Origin: CADEFQ01 sp050249415
GTDB taxonomy: Bacteria; Pseudomonadota; Gammaproteobacteria; Steroidobacterales; Steroidobacteraceae
Assembly (NCBI GenBank): GCA_050249415.1
Contig: JBFWQO010000010.1
Span: forward strand, 1-64,000
Length of the DNA stretch: 64,000 nucleotides
Direction: 5' to 3'
Each line of letters begins with the position of its first letter. Positions within the stretch are counted from its first letter, which is position 1. Below, one piece after another: positions 9,686 to 18,342 of this stretch. The notes beneath the pieces are model-generated. The model saw only the letters and a list, made by a program, of their open reading frames with translations, was not told the origin of the DNA and did no database searches. Both the position numbers and the translations under genes were made by a program.

Positions 9686-11000
9686 CATGCCCGCGAAACG
9701 TTCACTCGCGCTCTTCGTCGCACTCGCCGTCGCCGCCACCGCCGCCGGTGCGCAGGGAACGCGCGTCATCGGCTTCGACCAGGCGGTCGAGATCGCCCTC
9801 GCACAGAACGACACGCTGCGCCAGGCGCGCAACGCCGCGGCGCTCGATGCGCTCGATGTCGAGGACGCGCGCAGCGGTTTCCTGCCCGACCTGCGCGCCA
9901 CGAGCCAGACGACGCGCGCCTTCGGCCGCGCCGACGACGACACGACGCGCACGACGAGCCTCGGCGTCAGCTCCGGTGTCACGCTGTTCGACGGCTTCGC
10001 CAATACCGCGACGCTGAAGAGCGCGCGCTTCACGGGCATCGCGGGCGAGCGGGACCTCGAGCGCGCGCGCGAAACGGTCGTGTTCACGGTCGCGAGCCAG
10101 TTCCTCGCACTCGTGCAGCAGCGCGAAGAACTGCGCGTGCAACGCGAAAATCTCACCGCGCAGGGCGCGCTCGGCGCGCAGATCGAGACCTATGTGAAGG
10201 CGGGTGCCCGCACGATCGCCGACCTCTACCAGCAGCAGGCGAACGTCGCGAGCGCGCAGCTCGCGGTGGTGCAGGCCGAGCGTGCCGCCGAACTCGCGCG
10301 CATCGACCTGATCCGCACGCTGCGCCTCGATCCGCGCGGCACCTATGAGTTCGTGGCGCCTGAAATCGCCACGCCGGCCGCGATCAGCATCGCGGATCTC
10401 GACACGCTGATCGGGCGCGCGTTCGACACGCGCGCGGACATCCGGGCGAGCGAAGCGCGCCTCGACGCCGCGCGCGAGGACATCCGCGTGGCGAAATCGA
10501 CCCGCTGGCCGACCCTGTCGCTGTCGGCGGGCTACGGCTCCTCGTACACGAGCGCCGTCGACGGCGGCTGGTCCGATCAGCTGGGCGATGCACGCGGCGG
10601 CTCGATCGGCCTCAGTATCGCCCTGCCACTGTACGACCGCAGTGCCACCCGGATCGCGACGCGGCGCGCCGAGATCCGGGCCGACAGCGCCCAGGTCGAC
10701 CTCGACAGCCTCGAGCAGGACGTGGGCTCGCAGGTGCGCACGGCCGTGCTCGATCTCGACTCGGCGCAGGCGCAGCTCGCTGCGGCCGGCGCGCAGCTGC
10801 GCTCCGCGGAACGCGCGCTCGAGGCCACCGAGCAGCGTTACCGCGTCGGCGCCGCGACGCTGGTGGAACTGACCCAGTCACGCGCCACGCGGGTCGAGGC
10901 GGCGAGCGCCGAAGTGTCGGCCCGATACCAGGTGGAGTTCCGCCGCCGCCTGCTCGACTACTACGTCGGGGGATTGACCGCGGCCGCCATGCGCTTCTGA
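9678..11000 (+). CDS. TolC-family outer-membrane efflux protein
   Basis: A 440-residue outer-membrane factor. A signal peptide (KRSLALFVALAVAATAAGA) is followed by two OEP repeats. Typical helical segments such as VEIALAQNDTLRQARNAAA, LDAAREDIRVAKSTRWPTLS and VGAATLVELTQSRATRVEAA are visible. It should trimerise into the exit duct for the upstream MacAB pump. The start overlaps macB by 8 bp; ATG 9687 three codons downstream is an alternative. It is the last gene of the operon, as the next gene begins 40 bp later and is functionally unrelated. Confidence 0.93.
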
Positions 11001-11039
11001 CTGGCCGCATAATGCGGCGGTGGGCATCGGGGAGGCGGC

Positions 11040-11810
11040 ATGAGTCTATGGACGGCGGTCTGGATCGTGTTTCTCACCGGCACCGTCGCGACATCGGCGG
11101 GCGCCGCGCCCGTGCTGCTGCTGAAGCGCCTCTCCGACCGGGTCGCGAACCACTGCATCGCGCTCGCCGCCGGCGTCATGCTCGCCGCCAGTGTCTACGC
11201 GCTGCTGCCCGCGGCGCTCGACGAGGCGGCGCGACGCCTGCAGAGCGCATGGTCGATTCCACTCACGCTGCTCGCGCTCGGCAGCGGCGCATGGTGCGTC
11301 TCGTGGGCCAATCGCAACGTCCCGCACGAGCACCAGTTCAAGGGTCACGATGGCCGGGGCGGCCGTCACTCGATGTCGTTCCTGCTCGTCACCGCGATCG
11401 CGCTCCACAACTTCCCCGAAGGCCTGAGCGTCGGCGTCACGATCGGCGCGGAGGATCCCACGCTCATGCCGCGCATCGCGACGGCGATCGCGGTACAGAA
11501 CCTGCCCGAGGGCCTCGTCGTCGCGATGGCGATGCTGTCGAGCGGCCTCGGACGCGGCCGCAGCTTCGCGCTCGGCGTCGTCACGGGCCTCATCGAAACG
11601 GCAGGCGGCATCGTCGGGGCGGGCGCGGTGGGCCTCGCCGGCGGCCTCCTGCCCTGGGCGCTCGCGTTCGCGGCGGGCGCGATGCTCTACGTGATCAGCG
11701 CCGAGGTGATCCCCGAGACCCACCGCCAGGGCATGTCGGGGGGCGCCACCGCGAGTCTCCTCGCCGGCTTCGCCGCGATGGTGTGGTTCGACGCGCTGTT
11801 CGCGGGCTAG
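11040..11810 (+). CDS. ZIP-family divalent metal transporter
   Basis: A 256-residue inner-membrane protein with about eight hydrophobic helices and the two ZIP metal-site motifs, HNFPEG (near residue 122) and QNLPEG (near residue 158) in helices IV and V, plus AGAMLYVISAEVIPETH near the end. A His-containing loop (HEHQFKGHDGRGGRHS, about 97-112) lies between helices III and IV, as is common in the family. It should import zinc or another divalent cation such as iron or manganese. It has a purine-rich site (GGGGAGG) before the ATG. A DNA glycosylase gene follows after 6 bp. Confidence 0.93.
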   Translation: MSLWTAVWIVFLTGTVATSAGAAPVLLLKRLSDRVANHCIALAAGVMLAASVYALLPAALDEAARRLQSAWSIPLTLLALGSGAWCVSWANRNVPHEHQFKGHDGRGGRHSMSFLLVTAIALHNFPEGLSVGVTIGAEDPTLMPRIATAIAVQNLPEGLVVAMAMLSSGLGRGRSFALGVVTGLIETAGGIVGAGAVGLAGGLLPWALAFAAGAMLYVISAEVIPETHRQGMSGGATASLLAGFAAMVWFDALFAG

Positions 11811-11816
11811 GCCGCC

Positions 11817-12380
11817 ATGGGGCGCCCTGCACCGTCCCGCGCGCGCACGCCCAGGGTCCGCGCCTTTGCGCCGATACTCGGCGCGCGCCCGCGACTGCTG
11901 ATCCTCGGCAGCCTGCCCGGTGTCGCCTCGCTGCGCGCCGGCGAGTATTACGCGCACCCGCGCAATCAGTTCTGGCCGCTCATGGACGCGCTGTTCGGCG
12001 TGTCGGTCGAACTGCCCTATGCGCGACGGGTCGCTGCGCTCCGGGCGGCCGGCGTCGCGGTATGGGACGTGCTCGCGGAAGCGTCGCGCGCCGGCAGCGC
12101 CGATGCCGACATCGATGTCGCCGGCGCCCGCGCGCACGACATCCGGGGCCTGCTGCTTCGCCACGGCACCATCACCGTGGTGGCGTTCAATGGCGGCACC
12201 GCCCGGCGCCTGTACACGCGCCTCGTGCTGCCCATGCTGCCCGAGAACCGGCGGCGGACCCTGCACCATGTCGTGCTGCCCTCGACCAGCCCTGCGCACG
12301 CCGCGCTGACGGGCGCCGCCAAACTGGCACACTGGCGGACTTCGCTGTGTGGTCCGGGCACCGCGGCCACACGGCGGTAA
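11817..12380 (+). CDS. DNA-deoxyinosine glycosylase-like protein (uracil-DNA glycosylase superfamily)
   Basis: A 187-residue member of the uracil-DNA glycosylase superfamily, closest by motif to the hypoxanthine/deoxyinosine glycosylase branch: LLILGSLPGVASL (about 28-40) is motif 1, YYAHPRNQFWPLM (about 44-56) the family-specific segment, VVAFNGGTA the central strand and LPSTSPAH (about 160) motif 2. Such enzymes excise deaminated adenine (hypoxanthine) from DNA. The last residues (CGPGTAATRR) extend past the fold. It starts 6 bp after the ZIP gene, so it is probably co-transcribed with it, without an obvious functional link. Confidence 0.85.
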   Translation: MGRPAPSRARTPRVRAFAPILGARPRLLILGSLPGVASLRAGEYYAHPRNQFWPLMDALFGVSVELPYARRVAALRAAGVAVWDVLAEASRAGSADADIDVAGARAHDIRGLLLRHGTITVVAFNGGTARRLYTRLVLPMLPENRRRTLHHVVLPSTSPAHAALTGAAKLAHWRTSLCGPGTAATRR

Positions 12381-12461
12381 ACGCCGCGCGATCGCGCGCG
12401 CACCACAGTACACTCGGGCAATACTCGACCGCATGCTGTTGAAGGACGGCCGCCTCGCCCC

Positions 12462-13715
12462 ATGACACGATCGTATGCCGAGTTCCGGCGCGGATGGACA
12501 GTGCTGGTCGCCTCTTCGCTGGGCGTCGCATTCGGCGCCTCGCCGATTCCCTACAATTCCCTCGGCCCGTTCACCCGGCCGATCACCGAAGAGTTCGGCT
12601 GGGGCCGCGGCGAATTCCAGCTCGCGATCCTGTGGTTCACGATCGCGGTCGTCTGCGTGGTGCCGATCGTGGGCGCGCTCGCCGACCGCTACGGCGTGCG
12701 CCGCCTCGCGATCCTCACGCTGACCCTGTTCGGGCTGTCGTTCGCGGCGCTCGCACTCTCGCCGGCCTCGATCGGCGTGTTCTACCTGATGTGGTTCATG
12801 GCCGGCCTGCTCGGCGGCGGTTCCACGCCGGTCACCTGGACGCGCGCGGTCAACAGCTGGTACGTCGAGAACCGCGGCCTCGCGCTCGCGATCACGCTGC
12901 TCGGCACCGGCATCACGGCCGCGTTCCTGCCGGCGATGGCGATCTGGCTGATCGAACAGTTCGGCTGGCGCTGGGCGTTCGCGGGCATCTCGCTGTTGCC
13001 GCTCGCGATCGCCCTGCCGGTCGCGATCGCGTGGTTCCGCGAACCCGATCACCGCGAGGGCTCCATCGACGGTGCCGCATCGGCGCGTCACGCGGAAGCC
13101 GGCGTGACGCTGCGAGAGGCCGTGCGCAACTACCGGTTCTGGGTGATGATCGTGTCCATCCTGCTCGTGGCGACCGGCATCGGCGGCACGATCACGAACC
13201 TCGTGCCGCTGCTCCAGGATCGCGGTTTCGCGGCGCTCGAGGCCGGCCAGATCGCCGGCGCCGTCGGCGTCAGCATCATGTTCGGGCGCGTGTTCGCAGG
13301 CTTCCTGATGGACCGGTTCTGGGCGCCCGGGGTCGCGCTGCCGATGCTGTTGCTGCCCGCGCTCGCCTGCCTGATCCTGATGAACCACGGCCTCGGCGCG
13401 AGCGCGGCGATCCTCGCCGCCATACTCGTCGGCTTCGCGTCCGGCGCCGAGACCGACCTCGTCGCGTATCTCAGCGCGCGCTACTTCGGCCTCAGGCACT
13501 ACGGGCGCATCTACGGCGCGCAGTACGCGGTGTTCGGCTTCGCTTCGGGCATCGCGCCTCCCCTCTTCGGCAAGGTGTACGACGCCACCGGCAGCTACGA
13601 CGCGATCCTGATCGCCGCGGCCATCGCATTCGCCATCGGCGCGACTCTTCTGCTGACGATGGGGAGGTATCCGTCGTTCGCGCCGTCGTTCGCGCCGTCG
13701 GCGCGAACGACGTAG
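12462..13715 (+). CDS. MFS transporter (monocarboxylate/OxlT-like)
   Basis: A 417-residue major facilitator with twelve predicted helices. The loop 2-3 signature is GALADRYGVRR (about 68-78), and ENRGLALAITLLGTGITAA fits the monocarboxylate/oxalate carrier group. The substrate is unknown. The last 13 codons, SFAPSFAPSARTT, are encoded by a perfect 13-bp-stem hairpin (13684-13712) made of CGTTCGCGCC units, so the native C-terminus appears to have been extended or replaced by repeat DNA. The 81 bp upstream contain only a short CG palindrome. Confidence 0.9.
   Translation: MTRSYAEFRRGWTVLVASSLGVAFGASPIPYNSLGPFTRPITEEFGWGRGEFQLAILWFTIAVVCVVPIVGALADRYGVRRLAILTLTLFGLSFAALALSPASIGVFYLMWFMAGLLGGGSTPVTWTRAVNSWYVENRGLALAITLLGTGITAAFLPAMAIWLIEQFGWRWAFAGISLLPLAIALPVAIAWFREPDHREGSIDGAASARHAEAGVTLREAVRNYRFWVMIVSILLVATGIGGTITNLVPLLQDRGFAALEAGQIAGAVGVSIMFGRVFAGFLMDRFWAPGVALPMLLLPALACLILMNHGLGASAAILAAILVGFASGAETDLVAYLSARYFGLRHYGRIYGAQYAVFGFASGIAPPLFGKVYDATGSYDAILIAAAIAFAIGATLLLTMGRYPSFAPSFAPSARTT
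13684..13712. repeat. Hairpin overlapping the MFS stop region
   Basis: Perfect 13-bp stem (13684-13696 with 13700-13712, loop GTC) built from CGTCGTTCGCGCC. It lies inside the last codons of the MFS gene, immediately before its TAG stop, and starts a run of repeat DNA reaching 13806. It may also act as a 3-prime-end structure of the mRNA. Confidence 0.8.
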
Positions 13716-13735
13716 CGAACAGCGAGTAGCGATCA

Positions 13736-13806
13736 GCGAATAGCCAGAGGCGGCATCGCCGCCCTACGCCTCTGGCTGTTCGCCGTTCGCTGCTCGCCAC
13801 TCGCCT
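13736..13806. repeat. Repeat family B (GTTCGCCGTTCGC), copy 1
   Basis: Inverted repeat with arms 13736-13752 and 13767-13783 (one mismatch in 17), followed by the tail CGTTCGCTGCTCGCCACTCG. The family core GTTCGCCGTTCGC is at 13778-13790. It fills the gap between the convergent MFS and kup genes. Confidence 0.8.
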
Positions 13807-13809
13807 TCT

Positions 13810-15672
13810 TCAGACTTCCACTTCCGTCCCGAGCACCATCACGCCCTTGGAGGGCATGTTGAAGAACTCGGCGGCCTGGGTGCTGCGTCGCTGCATCCAC
13901 GCGAAAAAGCGCATCCGCAGGCCCGGCAGGCCGGTGCGCGGCCGCGGGCGCACGAAGTGCAGGCCGAGGAACCAGGCGGCCTCGTCGCCGTGGATCCGCA
14001 ACCCGAGCGAGCGGCAGCGCCGCAACGCATCGCGCAAATCGGGCGTTTCCATGAAGCCGAAGCGCACGTACAGCGCATAGACGCCGGGCTGCAGTGTCTC
14101 GATGCGCACGCGATCGACGGAATCGTGGCGTGGCGTACGCGTGATCGACACGTTCAGGATCACGATCTGTTCGTGCGCCACATGGTTGTGCTCGAGGTTG
14201 CGGATCAGGGCGGAGGGCACGACGCCGGGATGGCTCGCGAGGAAGATCCCGGTGCCCGGCACCCGCGTCGCGCCGGTGAGCAGCTGCGGGAGGCGGTCGA
14301 GCGGCACGGCCTGGCGCGCCAGCGCCTGCCGCAGCCGCAGGCGACCCTCGCGCCATGTCCAGAAGATCGCAAACAGCACCGCGGCGAGCGCGACCGGTAC
14401 CCAGCCGCCGTCATTGAGCTTGGTCATGTTGCCGCAGACGAATGCCGCATCGACGATCAGCAGGCTGCCGAACACCATCGCCGTCGTCACGACCGGCCAG
14501 CGCCATTCCATGTGCGCCACGACCGCGCCGAGCAGCGTCGTCACGAACATGGTGCCGACCACCGCGGCGCCGTAGGCGCCCGACAGCGCATCGGAGGTAC
14601 CGAACCCGAGCACGAAGGCCATCACGGCGACCAGGAGCAGTGCGTTGACGACCGGTACGTAGATCTGCCCGTGCTCGAGCGCCGAAGTCTGCAGCACACG
14701 CATGCGCGGCAGCAGGTCGAGCTGCACGGCCTGGCGCGTGACCGAGAACGTCCCGGTGATGACGGCCTGGGAGGCGATCACGGACGCCGCGGTCGCGAGC
14801 AGCACGAGCAGCGGCAGCACCTGCGGCGGCACGAGGAAATACAGCGGATGTGCGATCGACGCCGGATGCTCGAGCAGCTGCGCCCCCTGGCCGTAGTAAT
14901 TGAGCATCAGCGCGGGCCACACGAGGCCGAACCAGGCACGGCGCACCGGGCGCTTGCCGAAGTGGCCCATGTCGGCATAGAGCGCCTCGCCCCCGGTCAG
15001 CGCGAGGAAAACCGCGCCGAGTATCGCCAATCCGAGCCCCGGGTGGCTCGCGAGCAGCCAGGTCGCCCAGCGCGGGTCGAGCGCCGCGAGCACGCCGGGG
15101 CCGCGCACGATCGCGTTGAGCCCGGTGGCGCCGATGGCCACGAACCAGACGAGCATGACCGGCCCGAAGAGCCGCGCCACGCGGTCGGTACCACGCCGCT
15201 GGATCGCAAAGAGCGCGATCAGGATGCCGAGCGTGACGGGTATGACGACGCGTTCGAACCCCGGATCGAGGAGTTCCATGCCTTCGACCGCACTCAACAC
15301 CGTGATGGCGGGCGTGATCAGCGCGTCGCAGTAGAACAGCGCCGCACCCGCCAGCGCGAGGACCGCGACCCAGCGGATGCGGGGCGAATGCGGATCGATG
15401 TGCTTCTGCACGAGCGCGAACAGCGCGAGGATGCCGCCCTCGCCCTGGTTGTCGGCGCGCAGCATCAAGGTCACGTACTTGAGCGTGACGACCACGAACA
15501 GGCTCCACGTGATGAGCGACAGGACACCGAGCACGGCCCCGGCATCGCCGGCTTGCGCGCCGGTCGCATCGAGCGACACCTTGAGCGCGTAGAGCGGGCT
15601 CGTGCCGATGTCGCCGAACACGACGCCGAGTGCGCCGACGAGGGCGGGTGCGGCGCGGCGCGTATCGCTCAC
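13810..15672 (-). CDS. kup: Kup-family potassium uptake transporter
   Basis: A 620-residue low-affinity K+/H+ symporter, the normal Kup length. The N-terminus GALGVVFGDIGTSPLYALK and the segment RADNQGEGGILALFALVQ are family signatures; about twelve helices occupy residues 15-440, followed by the cytosolic C-terminal domain ending KGVMVLGTEVEV. The start is GTG at 15672, which overlaps the stop of the upstream SDR gene in a GTGA; a much longer open frame to 16386 is out of frame with any gene and is rejected. Last gene of the PLD-SDR-kup operon. Confidence 0.95.
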   Translation of the reverse strand: MSDTRRAAPALVGALGVVFGDIGTSPLYALKVSLDATGAQAGDAGAVLGVLSLITWSLFVVVTLKYVTLMLRADNQGEGGILALFALVQKHIDPHSPRIRWVAVLALAGAALFYCDALITPAITVLSAVEGMELLDPGFERVVIPVTLGILIALFAIQRRGTDRVARLFGPVMLVWFVAIGATGLNAIVRGPGVLAALDPRWATWLLASHPGLGLAILGAVFLALTGGEALYADMGHFGKRPVRRAWFGLVWPALMLNYYGQGAQLLEHPASIAHPLYFLVPPQVLPLLVLLATAASVIASQAVITGTFSVTRQAVQLDLLPRMRVLQTSALEHGQIYVPVVNALLLVAVMAFVLGFGTSDALSGAYGAAVVGTMFVTTLLGAVVAHMEWRWPVVTTAMVFGSLLIVDAAFVCGNMTKLNDGGWVPVALAAVLFAIFWTWREGRLRLRQALARQAVPLDRLPQLLTGATRVPGTGIFLASHPGVVPSALIRNLEHNHVAHEQIVILNVSITRTPRHDSVDRVRIETLQPGVYALYVRFGFMETPDLRDALRRCRSLGLRIHGDEAAWFLGLHFVRPRPRTGLPGLRMRFFAWMQRRSTQAAEFFNMPSKGVMVLGTEVEV

Positions 15673-16685
15673 GTGAGCCAGGGTCGGGTAAGTTCTTCCG
15701 AGACCGACCAGAGCTTCGCGGCGAGCGCGACATCCTCCATGTGTCCACCCGGCACTTCGGGATTGCAGTTGGCGAAGTAGCGGCCGCTCACGCCCGCGAG
15801 ACGCGGGCTCGTCGCGACGTAACACTGGGTCGCGGCCCCCGCGGGGATGCTCTTCATGAATGTCCAGCCGATCAGCTTGCCGAGCGACTTTTTCCACCCG
15901 GGGAAGTGCCTGCCGAGCCTGGTCCTGATGATGCCCGGGTGCACCGAATTCGACGTCGCGTTCGTGCCGGCGAGCCGTCGCGCGAGTTCGAGTGAAAAGA
16001 GCCCGTTCGCGAGCTTGCTCTGCCCATACGCCCGGTTCGCATCGTACTCGCCGCGCTCGCCGGAGAGATTGTCGAACTCGATGCCCCCGGGGGGCGCCCA
16101 GAGGTAGCCGCGGCTCGACAACACGACGACGCGGCCACCAGCGGCTGCGACGACGCGGTCGAGCAGGCGATTGACGAGCAGGAAGTGACCGAGGTGATTC
16201 GTGACGAAGTGCTTCTCCAGGCCGTCGACCTGCTCGAGCTTCGGCAGCGCCATGATCCCGGCGTTGCACACGAGCATGTCGATCGCGGCCCCCTGGCGAC
16301 GCACCGCCTCGGCGCACGCGACGACGGAACCGAAGTCGGTCAGTTCGAGCGCGAGCGGCGTGGCCCGGTTGCCCGCCGCGGCGCACGCGGCTGCCGCCTT
16401 GTCGAGCGTGCGCCCCGTGCCGAGCACATGGGCGCCACGCATCGTGAGGACCCGCAGTGTCTCCGCGCCGAGCCCGGAGGTGACGCCGGTGACCAGCGCG
16501 ACCCGGCCGTCGAGGTCGAGCCCGGCCGTCACCTGTTCCGCCGTCGACTCCGCGCCAAAGGGGCCGACCGGCACGCCGGCGGGACGTCGCGGCCCCTTGC
16601 CGCCGCGCACCCTCTTCGTCACGAGCGCCGCCGCTCCGGCGACGGCCACCGCACCGGCCAGCGCGAGTGCCTTGCGTCGATTCAT
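15669..16685 (-). CDS. Short-chain dehydrogenase/reductase with N-terminal signal or membrane anchor
   Basis: A 338-residue SDR of the retinol-dehydrogenase/WW-oxidoreductase-like type. The cofactor motif is VTGVTSGLG at residues 65-73, NAGIM is present, and the catalytic pair is in AYGQSKLANG; SVHPGIIRTRLGRH completes the pattern. Unusually, residues 1-25 (MNRRKALALAGAVAVAGAAA) form an anchor or Tat-like leader (RR at 3-4), so the enzyme may be membrane-attached. Its ATG shares one base with the PLD stop (TGATG), and its own TGA overlaps the kup GTG. The substrate is unknown; the pairing with a phospholipase suggests lipid metabolism, as inference only. Confidence 0.88.
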   Translation of the reverse strand: MNRRKALALAGAVAVAGAAALVTKRVRGGKGPRRPAGVPVGPFGAESTAEQVTAGLDLDGRVALVTGVTSGLGAETLRVLTMRGAHVLGTGRTLDKAAAACAAAGNRATPLALELTDFGSVVACAEAVRRQGAAIDMLVCNAGIMALPKLEQVDGLEKHFVTNHLGHFLLVNRLLDRVVAAAGGRVVVLSSRGYLWAPPGGIEFDNLSGERGEYDANRAYGQSKLANGLFSLELARRLAGTNATSNSVHPGIIRTRLGRHFPGWKKSLGKLIGWTFMKSIPAGAATQCYVATSPRLAGVSGRYFANCNPEVPGGHMEDVALAAKLWSVSEELTRPWLT

Positions 16686-18313
16686 CAGATCTGGCTCTCC
16701 ACGAAAGGCAACAGTCCCGCGAACCACACCATCAGGCGTTTCCACCATGCCGTGTCGGGTTCGTGATCGTACCGCATCACGCCGCCGAGGTTCTCCCCGG
16801 TCCAGGTGAGCGCGTCCGATGCACCCCCCGGTCCGTCCCGCAATGTCACCGTGTAACTGAAGGTGCGGGCGCTCGCGAGATCGAACAGTGCCGCCGCCTC
16901 GCGTGCGAGCACTTCGCTGTCGATCAGGAGGCCGATCTCGGTGTTGTGCTCGATCGAGCGCGGGTCGAAATTGACCGAGCCGACGAACAGCGCGCGGCGG
17001 TCGAGCACGAAATACTTCGCGTGCAGGCTCACGAACTCCGATCCGAACAGGCGGCGATCGCGGCGGCGTGCCTCGAGGTCGGATGTGACGCGCAATTCGT
17101 GCAGGTTGACGCCGCCGCGCAGCAGGGCGGCCCGATAGCGCGCATAGCCGCTGTGCACGATGCTGACGTCGTTCGCGGCGAGCGAGTTCGTGAGCACCGA
17201 CACGGCGACACCTTCCTTTGCGAGTGCCGTCAGCGCCACCACCCCGGCCGCGCCCGGCACGAAGTACGGCGAGCTCACCAGCATCTCGTGCCGCGCCCCC
17301 TCTGCCTCGCGGCGCAGCCGCTCGATCAGGAAGCCGCTGCGGTCGGCTGCCGGCGCATCCACTTTTGAAGGATGGTCGGCGATCACGCGGGCGGTCCCCC
17401 ACGTCAGTCCGAATGTGCCCGACGTGAACTCCTTCGATATCGACGAACTCTCGAGCGAGTGCACATAGGGTGAATCACGCAACCCCGCACGATGCGCGGC
17501 GAGCGCGGCGCGCACCGATTCGAGGTCGGCGGCAGTCGGCGCCTCGTCGAGCAGCGCCGATGCCGGCACCGCGTGCGGGCTGTTCCAGTACTCGTCGAAC
17601 GACGCCGACGCCTCGGCGGCCACCGGCCCGACGGCGAGCACGTCGAGGTCGCGGAAGTTCAGCTGTGTCTTCAGGTCGAAGTATTCGTCGCCGATGTTGC
17701 GCCCGCCAATGATCACGGCGTAGTTGTCGGCCGCGAACAACTTGTTGTGCATGCGGCGGTTCAGGCGGCGGGTCAGCAGGAAGTCGACCGCGCGCGCGAC
17801 CGGTCCGTGCCGCCGGGTCCACGGATTGAACAGTCGCAGTTCGATCGACGGGTGCGAATCGAGGATCGCGATCGCCCGATCGTTCGATGCGGCGTAGATG
17901 TCGTCGAGGAGGATCCGCACGCGCACGCCGCGATCGGCCGCGGCGAGCACTTCGCCGGCGAGCAGGCGCCCGGTGTCGTCCGTGTTGATCATGTAGTACT
18001 GCAGGTCGAGCGTGCGTGCAGCGCTGCGCGCGAGCAGCGCGCGGGCGACGAACGCGCCGACGCCGTCCGGCAGCAGGCGAAAGCCCGACTCGCCGGGCTG
18101 CGCCTGCGCGACCCCGGGAAACATCCGGTGCACGGCCGTCACGGTGTCGTCGGCGATGGCCATGGACGCGTTGCGCGGCGCATGCAGGTCGAGGCTCTGG
18201 CAGGCCACGAGCAGGGGCACGAGGGGCCAGACCCGGAGCACGCGGGCGACACCCCTCAACACCAGAGCCGCTTCGCGCGCAAGATCCCGCCCTCGTAACG
18301 AATCGCCGGACAC
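16685..18313 (-). CDS. Phospholipase D-family protein (ClsC-like cardiolipin synthase)
   Basis: A 542-residue protein with two HKD motifs: HNKLFAAD starting at His189 with GGRNIGDEY after it, and HAKYFVLD starting at His431 with GSVNFDPRS after it. This twin-HKD layout and length match ClsC-type cardiolipin synthases, which transfer phosphatidyl groups between phospholipids. An N-terminal hydrophobic segment with a lipobox-like LLVAC (Cys38) suggests a lipoprotein or anchored enzyme. The GTG start at 18313 leaves 29 bp to the divergent kinase gene; a later start nearer the signal segment is possible. First gene of an operon with an SDR and kup. Confidence 0.88.
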   Translation of the reverse strand: MSGDSLRGRDLAREAALVLRGVARVLRVWPLVPLLVACQSLDLHAPRNASMAIADDTVTAVHRMFPGVAQAQPGESGFRLLPDGVGAFVARALLARSAARTLDLQYYMINTDDTGRLLAGEVLAAADRGVRVRILLDDIYAASNDRAIAILDSHPSIELRLFNPWTRRHGPVARAVDFLLTRRLNRRMHNKLFAADNYAVIIGGRNIGDEYFDLKTQLNFRDLDVLAVGPVAAEASASFDEYWNSPHAVPASALLDEAPTAADLESVRAALAAHRAGLRDSPYVHSLESSSISKEFTSGTFGLTWGTARVIADHPSKVDAPAADRSGFLIERLRREAEGARHEMLVSSPYFVPGAAGVVALTALAKEGVAVSVLTNSLAANDVSIVHSGYARYRAALLRGGVNLHELRVTSDLEARRRDRRLFGSEFVSLHAKYFVLDRRALFVGSVNFDPRSIEHNTEIGLLIDSEVLAREAAALFDLASARTFSYTVTLRDGPGGASDALTWTGENLGGVMRYDHEPDTAWWKRLMVWFAGLLPFVESQI

Positions 18314-18342
18314 GTTAGCCTACTGCAACCCGTTACGCGAGG

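Noticed and set aside
12385..12398. Palindrome CGCGCGATCGCGCG before the MFS gene
   Set aside because: Alternating CG sequence is expected by chance at this base composition, and nothing else marks it as a site.
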